A program made the translations under genes and the position numbers. A stretch of 57,812 nucleotides of DNA from Comamonadaceae bacterium (GTDB lineage: Bacteria > Pseudomonadota > Gammaproteobacteria > Burkholderiales > Burkholderiaceae_C): NCBI GenBank assembly GCA_013297875.1, contig JAAFIW010000027.1, positions 1-57,812 on the forward strand, written 5' to 3'. Within the stretch, counting starts at the first letter, position 1, and each line of letters starts with the position of its first letter. The notes beneath the pieces were generated by a model, which worked only from the letters and a program-made list of their open reading frames with translations, did no database searches and was not told where the DNA came from. This document shows, in pieces, positions 47,203 through 57,464 of the stretch.

Positions 47203-47612
47203 CACGCCTGCGGCGGCGCGGCGTTGGGATCCATGTACACCAGCTCCCAGATGTGGCCGTCCAGGTCGGTAAAGCCGTGGCCATACATGAAGCCGTGGTC
47301 TTGCGTGGGGTTGGGCGCGGTGCCACCTGCGGCCACGGCTTTGACCACCAAGGCGTCTACCTCGGCGCGGCTTTCGCAGCTCAGGCACACAATCACCTCG
47401 GTGGTGTTGTGTGCATTGGCAATCGGCTTTTTGGTGAATGTTTGGAAAAAGGGCTCCACCAGCAGCATGGCCGAAATGTTGGGCGCAATCACCATGCAAG
47501 CGCCTTGCTCGTTGGTGAATTGCGGGTTGAACGAAAAGCCCAAAGCGGCAAAGAAGGCTTTGCTGCGATCCATGTTCTTGATGGGCAGGTTGACGTAGAT
47601 CTGGCGGGTCAT
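47202..47612 (-). CDS. VOC-family (glyoxalase/bleomycin-resistance fold) protein
   Basis: A 136-residue VOC protein: 'RQIYVNLPIKNMDRSKAFFAALGF', 'MVIAPNISAMLLVEPFF', 'MYGHGFTDLDGHIWELVYMDP'. One metal ligand (Glu in 'WELVYM') is visible. The substrate is unknown. Its stop overlaps the start of the sigma-factor remnant (TGATG), the standard order in DUF1428/VOC/sigma clusters. Confidence 0.87.
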   Translation of the reverse strand: MTRQIYVNLPIKNMDRSKAFFAALGFSFNPQFTNEQGACMVIAPNISAMLLVEPFFQTFTKKPIANAHNTTEVIVCLSCESRAEVDALVVKAVAAGGTAPNPTQDHGFMYGHGFTDLDGHIWELVYMDPNAAPPQA

Positions 47613-47636
47613 GGTGTTTCCTTTAGAGGTGAATGG

Positions 47637-47705
47637 GGCCGTTTTAAGCCAAAAGGGCCAGTTGCCCAGGTATTTATTGCTCAGGCAGCTATCTATTCGG
47701 TAGCA
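47637..47705 (-). repeat. Short interspersed repeat, copy 16
   Basis: On the minus strand it reads GCTACCGAATAGATAGCTGC, CTGAGCAATAAATACCTGGG and CAACTGGCCCTTTTGGCTT. It is a full copy just upstream of the VOC gene. Confidence 0.8.
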
Positions 47706-47717
47706 AAAACAACTCAT

Positions 47718-47800
47718 CGCTAGCCGGCAGCTGCCAGCAGCGCTGCGATATTCAGCTTCTTAGTGCCCACCATGGCCTGCACCACCCGCTAGGCTTTGGC
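47718..47800 (-). pseudogene. C-terminal relic of a VOC/PhnB-like gene
   Basis: Minus-strand translation gives 'RVVQAMVGTKKLNIAALLAA' followed by a stop, the ending typical of PhnB-like VOC proteins ('...MKK-DIAAL...'). A TAG precedes it in frame and no more of the gene can be read upstream. It is a short fossil next to the intact PhnB-like gene. Confidence 0.4.
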
Positions 47801-47840
47801 TGCGAAAATTTTTGCATGATGCGATACCTTTGAATTTGCT

Positions 47841-48314
47841 TTAAGCGGGCGCGCCCATGCTGGCCATGGCTTTGACCATTTCTGCGGGGCTCACGTTGCG
47901 GGTGTGGGTGGCAATCGACCAGTTGTGACCAAACGGGTCGCGCACCTGGCCGTAGCGGTCGCCCCAGAACATATCGGCAATCGGCATGGTGACGCTGGCC
48001 CCGGCAGCAACCGCCTGGGCAAAAACCGCGTCAACGTTTTCCACTTGCAAATGGATGGTGACAGGCGAGCGGCTCAGCGCTTGCGGGCCCAAGCACCCCC
48101 ATTCAGGCATCTCGTCGACCAGCATCAACATGGAGTTGCCAATCTGTACGGCGGCATGCATGAGCTTGCCATGGGCTGTGGGCAGGCGCATGTGCTCCAC
48201 CGCGCCGAAGGCGGCTTTGTAAAAGTCAATAGCCTGCGCGGCACCTGCACACACCAGGTGTGGCGTCAGGGAGTGCATGCCATCGGGGATGGGTTTCACG
48301 GGGGTTGTGGTCAT
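47841..48314 (-). CDS. PhnB-like VOC-family protein
   Basis: A 157-residue protein of the PhnB/YP_002977 VOC group: 'HSLTPHLVCAGAAQAIDFYKAAFGA', 'IGNSMLMLVDEMPEWGCLGP', 'MPIADMFWGDRYGQVRDPFGHNWSIATH'. ATG 48314 is chosen over an upstream ATG. These proteins have a bleomycin-resistance fold but no established substrate. Confidence 0.88.
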   Translation of the reverse strand: MTTTPVKPIPDGMHSLTPHLVCAGAAQAIDFYKAAFGAVEHMRLPTAHGKLMHAAVQIGNSMLMLVDEMPEWGCLGPQALSRSPVTIHLQVENVDAVFAQAVAAGASVTMPIADMFWGDRYGQVRDPFGHNWSIATHTRNVSPAEMVKAMASMGAPA

Positions 48315-48349
48315 GAAAATGCTCCTAGTGTTAAAAAAATGAATAAAAA

Positions 48350-48405
48350 GTGCTTTCAACCCAGGAATTCACTGCTCGAGCAGCTATATTTTTAGTAGCG
48401 TCGTC
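48350..48405 (-). repeat. Short interspersed repeat, copy 17
   Basis: On the minus strand it reads GCTACTAAAAATATAGCTGC, TCGAGCAGTGAATTCCTGGG. It lies between the PhnB-like and DUF1428 genes. Confidence 0.8.
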
Positions 48406-48764
48406 TAAACCGAAACCAGCAGCTTGAAGCCGCCCCAGAACATGCGCTTGCCATCAAACGGCATGGCGCCCGGTTGCATCATGGGCACCATGCGCGGGTC
48501 AGCCATGACCTTGGCATTCACCGCGTCGCGGTGTTCGCGCGACTCGTAAGTGATCCACGAAAAAATCACCGTTTCATCATCTTTGAGCTGCACGCTTTGC
48601 GGAAACGAGGTGTGCTCGCCGGGCTTCACATCGTCGGCCACGCATTCGTAGTAGCTCAAAGCGCCATGCTCGCGCCAGATGGTGCCGGCCAGTTGCGCAA
48701 TCTCGCGGTAAGCATCGAGTTTGGCGGTGGGAACGGGAAGAACAAATCCATCAACGTAGTTCAT
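48405..48764 (-). CDS. DUF1428 family protein
   Basis: A 119-residue protein with all DUF1428 landmarks: 'YVDGFVLPVPTAKLDAYREIA', 'GALSYYECVADDV', 'VIFSWITYESREHRDAVNAKV' and 'PFDGKRMFWGGFKLLV'. It has a ferredoxin-like alpha/beta barrel fold; the function is unknown. It belongs to a row of VOC/YCII/sigma-factor genes on the minus strand. Confidence 0.9.
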   Translation of the reverse strand: MNYVDGFVLPVPTAKLDAYREIAQLAGTIWREHGALSYYECVADDVKPGEHTSFPQSVQLKDDETVIFSWITYESREHRDAVNAKVMADPRMVPMMQPGAMPFDGKRMFWGGFKLLVSV

Positions 48765-48826
48765 CAGCTATCTCCTTGAGGGTGGGTTAAGAGTTGCAGG
48801 CAATGGCAGTCATTTGAGCGCGGCGA

Positions 48827-49152
48827 TCAGGCGTTTCCCAGCATGTCAATCGCCTTGAAGCGCTCCACCGCCGGCCCGGGTGTGAAGTCTTCCAGCTCGA
48901 ACAACTGGCGCACTTCGATCTCGGCAGGCTTGCCGCTTCCTGCAGGTTGGGAAGGCGGCGCGACCACTTCAGCGCTTCGTCGCGCGAACGCACCTGAATC
49001 AGCGTGTAGCCGGCGATCAGCTCTTTGGTTTCGGTGAACGGGCCGTCAATCACCTGCACGCTGGCCTGGCTCGGTGTGTGGCGCACGCGCCAGCCTTTGC
49101 TGCTGGACTGCAGGCCCGCGCCGTCGGGCAGCGAATCGACAGCGCCGCGCAA
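48827..49152 (-). pseudogene. YCII (DGPF)-domain protein, frameshifted and 5'-truncated
   Basis: The frame from 49152 holds 'VQVIDGPFTETKELIAGYTLIQVRSRDEALKWSRR', the YCII/DGPF signature. After about base 48955 the family sequence continues in another frame ('PAEIEVRQLFELEDFTPGPA', then 'VERFKAIDMLGNA' and a stop at 48827). The first ~35 residues of a normal member are also missing. A one- or two-base indel plus a 5' deletion therefore disabled it. Confidence 0.7.
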
Positions 49153-49159
49153 TAAATTT

Positions 49160-50266
49160 TCAATGACGCGTCAAATACACATAAAGCCCATCAATCGGTC
49201 GCCCCTGGTCTTCGCGCAGCGGCGCGCGCTGCACGGCCTGAACAGTCAAGCCGTTGGCCTGCGCCAGCCGCTGCACGTAGGCCTGGGAATGGGCGTAGCG
49301 CAGGCTGGGCATGAGTTGCCAGTCCTGGGCGGTGTCCAGCGCCTCCACGGTGAAGGCAAACACGCCGCCGGGCGTGAGCAGGCGGGCCATACCGGCAAAC
49401 ACGGCTTCCAGAGCGCCGACGTATATAAATACGTCGGCCGCCAACACCAGGTCAAACCGCGTTGGCGTGCCACCCAACCAGTCGTGAATGTCGGCGTGCA
49501 CCAGCTCGGTGTAAGCCCCGGTGGCGCGGGCTTGTTCCAGCATCGGGGCAGACAGGTCCAAACCGTCAACCCGCTCAGCCAGCGGCTTGATCAGCGGGCC
49601 GCACAAGCCGGTGCCGCAGCCCAGGTCCAGCACGTGGGCAAAACGGCGTGCGCCCAGTCCAGAAACCAGCCGCTGCGGCGCGCGGTAGGCCAGCGCGCCG
49701 GTCAGGTGCTGGCTGAAGTCGGCGGCGTAGCCATCAAACAAGAACTCCACATACTCGCGCGGCGGGTGCTGCGGCGCATTGAGCCCGCGCACCGCAGCCA
49801 GAAAGTAGCCAGTGACCTGCGGGTCTGCGCCCAGCGCCAGCGCCTGCTCATAGCTGCGCGCCGCCTCGCCCAGTTGCCCCAACTCGCGCAGCAAGGTGCC
49901 GCGGTGGTTCCAGGCCGGGGCGCTGCGCGGGTTGAGGGCCAGCACCCGGTCAAAAGCGGCCAGCGCCGCCGCGTGTTGCCCCAGCGCCGCCTGCGCCAGG
50001 CCCATGTGCGACCAGGCCTCCAGGTTGTCCGGCTCCGCCTGGCAGGCCTGCTCCAGCAGCGCCACCGCAGCGGCATGCTTGCCCAGCTTGACGCGCACCG
50101 CGCCCAGATTGGTCAACACCGAAGGGCGGCCCGGTGCCAGCGCCAGCGCGGCTTCAAAGCACTGCTCGGCTTCAATCAGGCGAGTAGCCTGGAAATGGGC
50201 CAGGCCGTCGGTGAAGCGTTGGCGGGCTTGTGTTAAGGGGTCCGAGGCATTCCCCATACGACTCAT
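49160..50266 (-). CDS. TPR-repeat SAM-dependent methyltransferase
   Basis: A 368-residue protein. Residues ~5-150 form four TPR units ('LIEAEQCFEAALALAPGRPS', 'AAVALLEQACQAEPDNLEAW', 'AALAAFDRVLALNPRSAPAW', 'EAARSYEQALALG'). Residues ~170-365 are a class I methyltransferase ('HVLDLGCGTGLCG', motif I; 'VDGLDLSAPML'; 'DLVLAADVFIYVG'). Such fusions are thought to methylate small molecules or lipids. Start ATG 50266 or 50257. It begins 5 bases after the YCII gene, so they form one operon. Confidence 0.85.
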   Translation of the reverse strand: MSRMGNASDPLTQARQRFTDGLAHFQATRLIEAEQCFEAALALAPGRPSVLTNLGAVRVKLGKHAAAVALLEQACQAEPDNLEAWSHMGLAQAALGQHAAALAAFDRVLALNPRSAPAWNHRGTLLRELGQLGEAARSYEQALALGADPQVTGYFLAAVRGLNAPQHPPREYVEFLFDGYAADFSQHLTGALAYRAPQRLVSGLGARRFAHVLDLGCGTGLCGPLIKPLAERVDGLDLSAPMLEQARATGAYTELVHADIHDWLGGTPTRFDLVLAADVFIYVGALEAVFAGMARLLTPGGVFAFTVEALDTAQDWQLMPSLRYAHSQAYVQRLAQANGLTVQAVQRAPLREDQGRPIDGLYVYLTRH

Positions 50267-50271
50267 CACCA

Positions 50272-50619
50272 CTACAGGAAACAAGGCCCCAGTTCCCGCA
50301 CCTCCACCGTAGCCCATTGCGCGGCGGGGCATTGCTCAGCCAGGGCAATGGCTTCCTGGCGGTTAGTGCAATTGAGCAGGAAAAAGCCGCCGATCATTTC
50401 CTTGGCCTCGGCAAAGGGGCCGTCGACCACCTGGGTTTGGCCATTGCGCGCCTGTACACGGGCCGCTTGCGAGGTGAGTGATTGCGTGCCCAGCAGCACG
50501 CCCTGGGCCTGCAGGCCACCGGCATAGGCCAGCATGCTGTCGTAAGCGGCGCGGCCTTGCGCGTCGTTGCGCGACTCGCGTTGGCCAATGGGTTCGACGA
50601 TGAGTAAAAGGTAGGGCAT
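50272..50619 (-). CDS. YCII-related (DGPF) domain protein
   Basis: A 115-residue protein: 'YLLLIVEP', 'DSMLAYAGGLQAQGVLLGTQSL', 'TQVVDGPFAEAKEMIGGFFLL' and 'WATVEVREL' define the YCII fold. Proteins of this type are usually encoded beside ECF sigma factors, consistent with the remnant at 46525. The catalytic His-Asp pair of true YciI is not obvious, so function is unknown. Confidence 0.85.
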   Translation of the reverse strand: MPYLLLIVEPIGQRESRNDAQGRAAYDSMLAYAGGLQAQGVLLGTQSLTSQAARVQARNGQTQVVDGPFAEAKEMIGGFFLLNCTNRQEAIALAEQCPAAQWATVEVRELGPCFL

Positions 50620-50757
50620 GGGGGCAGTCTACAAAACATCGTGTGAAACCGGTGGTAAAAAACGTGTGTCCGTCGCCACGCTGTCCTACGGCCCAGGGCT
50701 GGTCGGGATCAGCGATCAAATGCCCTGTTTTCAGCTTGCTTTAGACATTTTCAGGCT

Positions 50758-50806
50758 CACGTGCAGTCTGGTAGCGCTCAAGCAGCTATTAATTTAGTAG
50801 CGATTG
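50758..50806 (-). repeat. Short interspersed repeat, copy 18 (partial)
   Basis: On the minus strand it reads GCTACTAAATTAATAGCTGC then TTGAGCGCTACCAGACTGC. The 5' half is typical and the 3' half diverged. It lies ~120 bases before the FHA gene. Confidence 0.7.
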
Positions 50807-50925
50807 ACTATCAAAAGGATGTCTCACACAGACCTACGTGGCTATCCAGGGCGATCCCGCTGGCGTTATCCTTGTCGCATTCGGGCCTCTGGTGGCTTGC
50901 CCTTTTATTTTTTGCTGGAACACCT

Positions 50926-51552
50926 ATGCCGCAACTCATCGCGACGCTGGACGGCGTTGAAATTCACCACGTACACATTAAACGTGACCGCACCACCCTG
51001 GGTCGCAAGCCCTACAACCACATTGTGCTCACCGATTCCGCCGTGAGCGGCGAGCACTGCGTGTTTGAGCTCAAAGGCCTGGCCGACGTGTTTGTGCAAG
51101 ACCTGGGCAGCACCAACGGCACCTACATCAACGGGCACATGGTGCAAAAGCAGCTGCTGCAGGACGGCGACGTGATTGCCATCGGCCAGGTGCGCATTGA
51201 GTACCTGAGTAGCAATGAAAATCCGCAGGAGAGCAATAAAACGACCGCCATGCCACTGGAGAGTTACAAGCAGGCCGTGGCAACGGGTGGGCGAAAGGCC
51301 TTCTTGAAGGTTCTGTCAGGGTCTTCGGCGGGGCTGGAGATACCGGTCGTCAAGGCGGTGGGCACATTCGGAACACCGGGCGTGGCGATGGTGGCCATTG
51401 CGCAGCGCCGCCAGGGCTACTTCGTCTCTTGCATGGAGGCCACCATCACCCCAACGCTCAATGGCGTGCGCCTGAACGACGAGCCCCGGCTCATGGCTGA
51501 TCAGGACGTGCTGGTGCTGGCGGGCACGACCATGCAGTTCACACTGCAATAA
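50926..51552 (+). CDS. FHA-domain protein
   Basis: A 208-residue protein with a forkhead-associated domain at residues ~20-95: 'TTLGRKPYNHIVLTD', 'AVSGEHCVFE', 'QDLGSTNGTYINGHMV' (phosphothreonine-binding Arg, Ser and Asn-Gly). A second beta-rich segment with partial FHA similarity follows ('LEIPVVKAVGTFG', 'LNGVRLNDEPRLM'). ATG 50926 ('MPQLIATLDG') is the typical start. It is a cytoplasmic phospho-signalling adaptor; no kinase is nearby. Confidence 0.85.
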   Translation: MPQLIATLDGVEIHHVHIKRDRTTLGRKPYNHIVLTDSAVSGEHCVFELKGLADVFVQDLGSTNGTYINGHMVQKQLLQDGDVIAIGQVRIEYLSSNENPQESNKTTAMPLESYKQAVATGGRKAFLKVLSGSSAGLEIPVVKAVGTFGTPGVAMVAIAQRRQGYFVSCMEATITPTLNGVRLNDEPRLMADQDVLVLAGTTMQFTLQ

Positions 51553-51565
51553 GAAGGTCACGGGC

Positions 51566-51796
51566 TTACTTTTTGGGCTCACCCAGTGGGCCGTCTGGCT
51601 GGTAGATCAACACATCACCCGGTTGGCATTTCAGGTACTCGCAGATAGCCAGCAAGGTGTCAAAACGCACGCCTTTGACCTTGCCTTGCTTCAAGAGTGA
51701 CAGGTTGGCTTCGGTGATGCCGATGTGCTCGGCCAGGTCTTTGGATTTGACTTTGCGGTCGGCCAGCACCACATCAAGTTTGACAATGATTCCCAT
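51566..51796 (-). CDS. Cro/C1-type HTH regulator (YozG-like)
   Basis: A 76-residue single-domain HTH protein: 'IIVKLDVVLADRKVKSKDLAEHIGITEANLSLLKQGKVKG' region and 'RFDTLLAICEYLKCQPGDVLIY'. This class is almost always encoded directly after a DUF2975 membrane protein, as here (stop of the DUF2975 remnant 9 bases upstream). It probably regulates that pair. Confidence 0.85.
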   Translation of the reverse strand: MGIIVKLDVVLADRKVKSKDLAEHIGITEANLSLLKQGKVKGVRFDTLLAICEYLKCQPGDVLIYQPDGPLGEPKK

Positions 51797-51805
51797 GTTG
51801 CGCGA

Positions 51806-52135
51806 CTAGACAAACTGGGCGTTTTCTTCGGCAAGAGCAGCGGCTTGCCGCATCACCTCCGCAATGTGCCAGACCAGCGCGGCAAACAGCAGGAGCATCA
51901 GAGCTTGCGAGGTGACACCCATCACCAGCGCCCCCAGCCCTGGGGGCATGCCCCAGCTCAACGCCACGCTCAACACTGTGGGGCTTACCGCGCCCACCAC
52001 ACTTGCTGCAAACATGCCGACTGCTACGCCGCGCAAATGGGTCACCGCCGTGGTGCTGAAGTGGTGCCCCTGCGCAAACAGTGCAAAACACCGCCCCGCC
52101 TGCCACAGGGTGTAGGCCATGCTCAGTGGAAGAAC
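51806..52135 (-). pseudogene. DUF2975 membrane protein, 5'-truncated
   Basis: The last ~105 residues of a DUF2975 protein are intact: 'YTLWQAGRCFALFAQGHHFS', two membrane helices ('GVAVGMFAASVVGAVSPTVL', 'QALMLLLFAALVWHIAEVM') and 'EENAQFV'. The first two membrane helices of a normal ~180-residue member are absent. The frame upstream of about 52136 is antisense to a different gene fragment. It could still start at an internal ATG (52121), but would be half-length. Confidence 0.65.
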
Positions 52136-52136
52136 C

Positions 52137-52514
52137 CTTGTGCAACCTGGGTGGCGCTGTGCTGGAACGCTTTGAGATGAGTCTGGACTACCGCCAGCAG
52201 CGTCTGTACATGCGGCCCAACGCGAAATTGGCCAATCCCTTTGAATTTTCGCGCAGTGGCATTGTGCTGCGCGCTGATCAAGGCTCTCTACTGGTGCGCG
52301 ATGTGTTTGCTGGCGGGCCGGCTTTTGCCGCTGGCCTGGTGGTAGGCGAGCGACTGCAGACGCTGAATTCGCGCCCGATTGGACGATGGGACGCGCCCGC
52401 CCTGCGGGCACTGTTCATGCAGCCAGCCGGAACCCGCGTGCAAGCACAGGTGCGAAACATCTCAGGCCAGGTACGCGAGGTTGAGCTGGTATTGAAAGAT
52501 GTACTGTGGGACTG
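52137..52514 (+). pseudogene. Fragment of a PDZ/aspartyl-protease-like gene
   Basis: About 125 codons encode the C-terminal part of a retropepsin-like aspartyl protease with PDZ domain: 'GGAVLERFEMSLDYRQQRLYM', 'VRDVFAGGPAFAAGLVVGERL', 'LNSRPIGRW' and 'VREVELVLKDVL'. It begins abruptly at about 52137, where the truncated DUF2975 gene begins on the other strand, and lacks the catalytic DTG domain. The frame has no stop at its natural end but runs on through the glycine riboswitch to 52974. It is a relic at a rearrangement junction. Confidence 0.65.
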
Positions 52515-52525
52515 CCGCGCACCGA

Positions 52526-52531
52526 TACAAT
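52526..52531 (+). promoter_or_regulatory. Candidate -10 box for the glycine riboswitch/gcv operon
   Basis: TACAAT lies 10 bases before the conserved GGAGAGAG start of the riboswitch. No strong -35 is visible at 17 bases; TACTGT is a weak candidate. Confidence 0.4.
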
Positions 52532-52541
52532 CGCCGCTTCA

Positions 52542-52720
52542 GGAGAGAGCTGCCGCTGCCGGTAGCCGCCGAAGGCGAAAACGCTCAGGCAAAAGGACTG
52601 ATAAAACCGACTCTGTTGGAGAGAGGTTGACCCTGCGGAAACCGGGGATTCAACCCACCGAAGGGGCAAGCCCGTGCACGGTTGCGCGGGTGAATCTCTC
52701 AGGTACCAGGGACAGCAGGG
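52542..52720 (+). promoter_or_regulatory. Tandem glycine riboswitch (gcvT element)
   Basis: Two consecutive aptamers are readable. The first runs from GGAGAGAGCTG (52542) through CGCCGAAGGCGAAAACGCTC and AGGCAAAAGGACTG to ACTCTG (52616). The second runs from GGAGAGAGG (52618) through CACCGAAGGGGCAAGCCC and GGTGAATCTCTCAGGTACCA to about 52720. Both have the conserved CCGAAGG and CTCAGG core segments. It binds glycine and switches on the glycine-cleavage genes that follow. The expression platform lies in 52720-52779; no obvious U-tract terminator is visible, so control may be at translation initiation. Confidence 0.95.
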
Positions 52721-52778
52721 TTCACCGCAGCACAGGCTTGTCAAAGCCGCGCTGTGGCGCTTGTTGGAGCTCAAGGTT

Positions 52779-53915
52779 TTGTCGTCCACCTCTTCACCCC
52801 CCTCTGACCTGCTCATCACGCCCTTGCATGCGCTGCACCTGGAATTGGGCGCGCGCATGGTGCCTTTTGCCGGCTACAGCATGCCCGTGCAATACCCCGC
52901 TGGACTCATGGCTGAACACCTGCACACACGCCAGTCCGCCGGGCTGTTTGATGTCTCGCACATGGGGCAGTTGAAGCTGGTGGGTCCGGACGCCGCGGCG
53001 GCGTTTGAGTCATTGATGCCGGTAGACGTGATCGACTTGCCGGTGGGCAAACAGCGCTACGGGCTGCTGCTGACCGACGAGGGCACAGTGATCGACGACC
53101 TGATGTTTGTCAACCGCGACGCCGATATCTTTGTCATCGTCAACGGTGCCTGCAAAGCGGGCGACATCGCACACATGCAGCAAAAAATAGGTGCTCGCTG
53201 CCGGGTGATTCCCATGCCCGAGCGGGCACTACTGGCCTTGCAAGGGCCGCTGGCCATGCAAGCGCTGGAACGGCTGGTATCAGGTGTTGAGCGACTGGTT
53301 TTCATGACCGGCGCAGCCTTCACCTGGAATGGCGCTGATCTCTTTATCACCCGCAGCGGCTACACAGGCGAAGATGGTTTTGAGATCTCGGTGCCGGGTG
53401 ATGCGGCGGATGCGCTGGCCCGCGCTCTGCTATCACAACCTGAAGTTAAACCCGTGGGCCTGGGTGCCCGCAACTCGCTGCGGCTGGAAGCCGGGCTGTG
53501 CCTGTATGGCAACGACATCGACACCACCACCACGCCGGTGGAATCAGGCCTGAACTGGGCGATGCAAAAAGTGCGGCGCACCGGCGGCGCGCGAGAAGGC
53601 GGGTTTCCAGGTGCGGCCAAGGTGTTGGCGCAACTGAGTGGTCAGGGCCTCACACGCAAGCGTGTGGGCCTGCTGGCCTTGGAGCGCGTGCCGGTGCGAG
53701 AGCACTGCGAGCTGCAAAACACGCAGGGCCAGCGTATTGGCGAAACCACCAGCGGCCTGCTGGGCCCCAACATCGACAAACCCATTGCCATGGGCTACGT
53801 GGGCGCAGAATTTGCGGCGCTGGGCACACGCGTCAACGCCATCGTGCGCGGCAAACCGGTGCCCATGGAAGTGGTGAGCATGCCGTTTGTGCCCAACCGG
53901 TATTACCGCGGCTAA
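52779..53915 (+). CDS. gcvT: Glycine cleavage system T protein (aminomethyltransferase)
   Basis: A 378-residue enzyme that transfers the aminomethyl group from lipoyl-GcvH to tetrahydrofolate, releasing ammonia. Landmarks: 'LHALHLELGARMVPFAGYSMPVQY', 'LFDVSHMGQ', 'ITRSGYTGEDGFEISV' and 'GLGARNSLRLEAGLCLYGNDI'. The best start is TTG 52779, which gives the usual short N-terminus ('SSTSSPPSDLLITPL'); no ATG is available before residue ~27. It is controlled by the upstream glycine riboswitch and followed by gcvH and gcvP. Confidence 0.93.
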   Translation: MSSTSSPPSDLLITPLHALHLELGARMVPFAGYSMPVQYPAGLMAEHLHTRQSAGLFDVSHMGQLKLVGPDAAAAFESLMPVDVIDLPVGKQRYGLLLTDEGTVIDDLMFVNRDADIFVIVNGACKAGDIAHMQQKIGARCRVIPMPERALLALQGPLAMQALERLVSGVERLVFMTGAAFTWNGADLFITRSGYTGEDGFEISVPGDAADALARALLSQPEVKPVGLGARNSLRLEAGLCLYGNDIDTTTTPVESGLNWAMQKVRRTGGAREGGFPGAAKVLAQLSGQGLTRKRVGLLALERVPVREHCELQNTQGQRIGETTSGLLGPNIDKPIAMGYVGAEFAALGTRVNAIVRGKPVPMEVVSMPFVPNRYYRG

Positions 53916-53985
53916 TGCTGGCAAGCAACTCATTAGTAATCAATTCGACTCTGACCCCAATTAATCTTTTTACAGGAGCATAGAA

Positions 53986-54375
53986 ATGAGCATGAAGTAC
54001 ACGCAAGACCACGAGTGGGTCAAGATTCAAGACGGCATTGCGACCGCTACCGCAGGGGCCATCGTCACGGTCGGCATCACTCACCATGCGCAAGACGCGT
54101 TGGGTGATGTGGTGTTTGTTGATTTGCCGGAGGTCGGCAAGCGCTTCGCGCAAAAAGACGTGGCGGGTGTGGTGGAGTCGGTGAAAGCCGCTGCTGATGT
54201 GTACATGCCTTTGACCGGCGAGGTCACCGAAGTCAACGAAGCCTTGCGCGCTGACCCGTCACTGGCCAACAGCGACCCGCTAGGTACCGGCTGGTTCTTC
54301 AAGATCAAGCTGGCCGATGCGGCGCAGCTGGACGCGCTGATGGACGAGACCAGTTACGCCACTTTTTCCGCCTGA
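53986..54375 (+). CDS. gcvH: Glycine cleavage system H protein
   Basis: A 129-residue lipoyl carrier protein: '[21 protein letters not shown]', lipoyl-Lys in '[14 protein letters not shown]', and '[12 protein letters not shown]'. It shuttles the aminomethyl intermediate between GcvP, GcvT and the L protein. AGGAG lies 9 bases before ATG 53986. A 6-bp GC hairpin (GCCCGC-TGT-GCGGGC, 54380-54394) follows the stop. Confidence 0.95.
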   Translation: MSMKYTQDHEWVKIQDGIATATAGAIVTVGITHHAQDALGDVVFVDLPEVGKRFAQKDVAGVVESVKAAADVYMPLTGEVTEVNEALRADPSLANSDPLGTGWFFKIKLADAAQLDALMDETSYATFSA

Positions 54376-54412
54376 TGAAGCCCGCTGTGCGGGCATGATT
54401 TCGCTGCGTGTG

Positions 54413-54461
54413 AATGACAGATGACCTGCACCGCCCCGACCTCGCCCCGTCATCTGTCATT
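54413..54461. repeat. AATGACAGATGAC inverted repeat between gcvH and gcvP
   Basis: AATGACAGATGAC (54413-54425) and GTCATCTGTCATT (54449-54461) are perfect 13-bp arms around 23 bases. The same motif is found at 36946-37015 before the LysR gene. Confidence 0.75.
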
Positions 54462-54526
54462 GACGCCGCGCAGCGGCAAAGTCATTCCGTCATCGTGCGC
54501 GTGAACACCCTCAAAGAAAGTAAACC

Positions 54527-57442
<2,916 letters not shown>

Positions 57443-57464
57443 GCCCAGAATTTCCATTAGGGTT

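Noticed and set aside
52081-52974. A 297-residue plus-strand frame across the PDZ fragment and riboswitch
   Set aside because: Its second half is structured riboswitch RNA and an out-of-frame reading of gcvT; only the first part is gene-derived.
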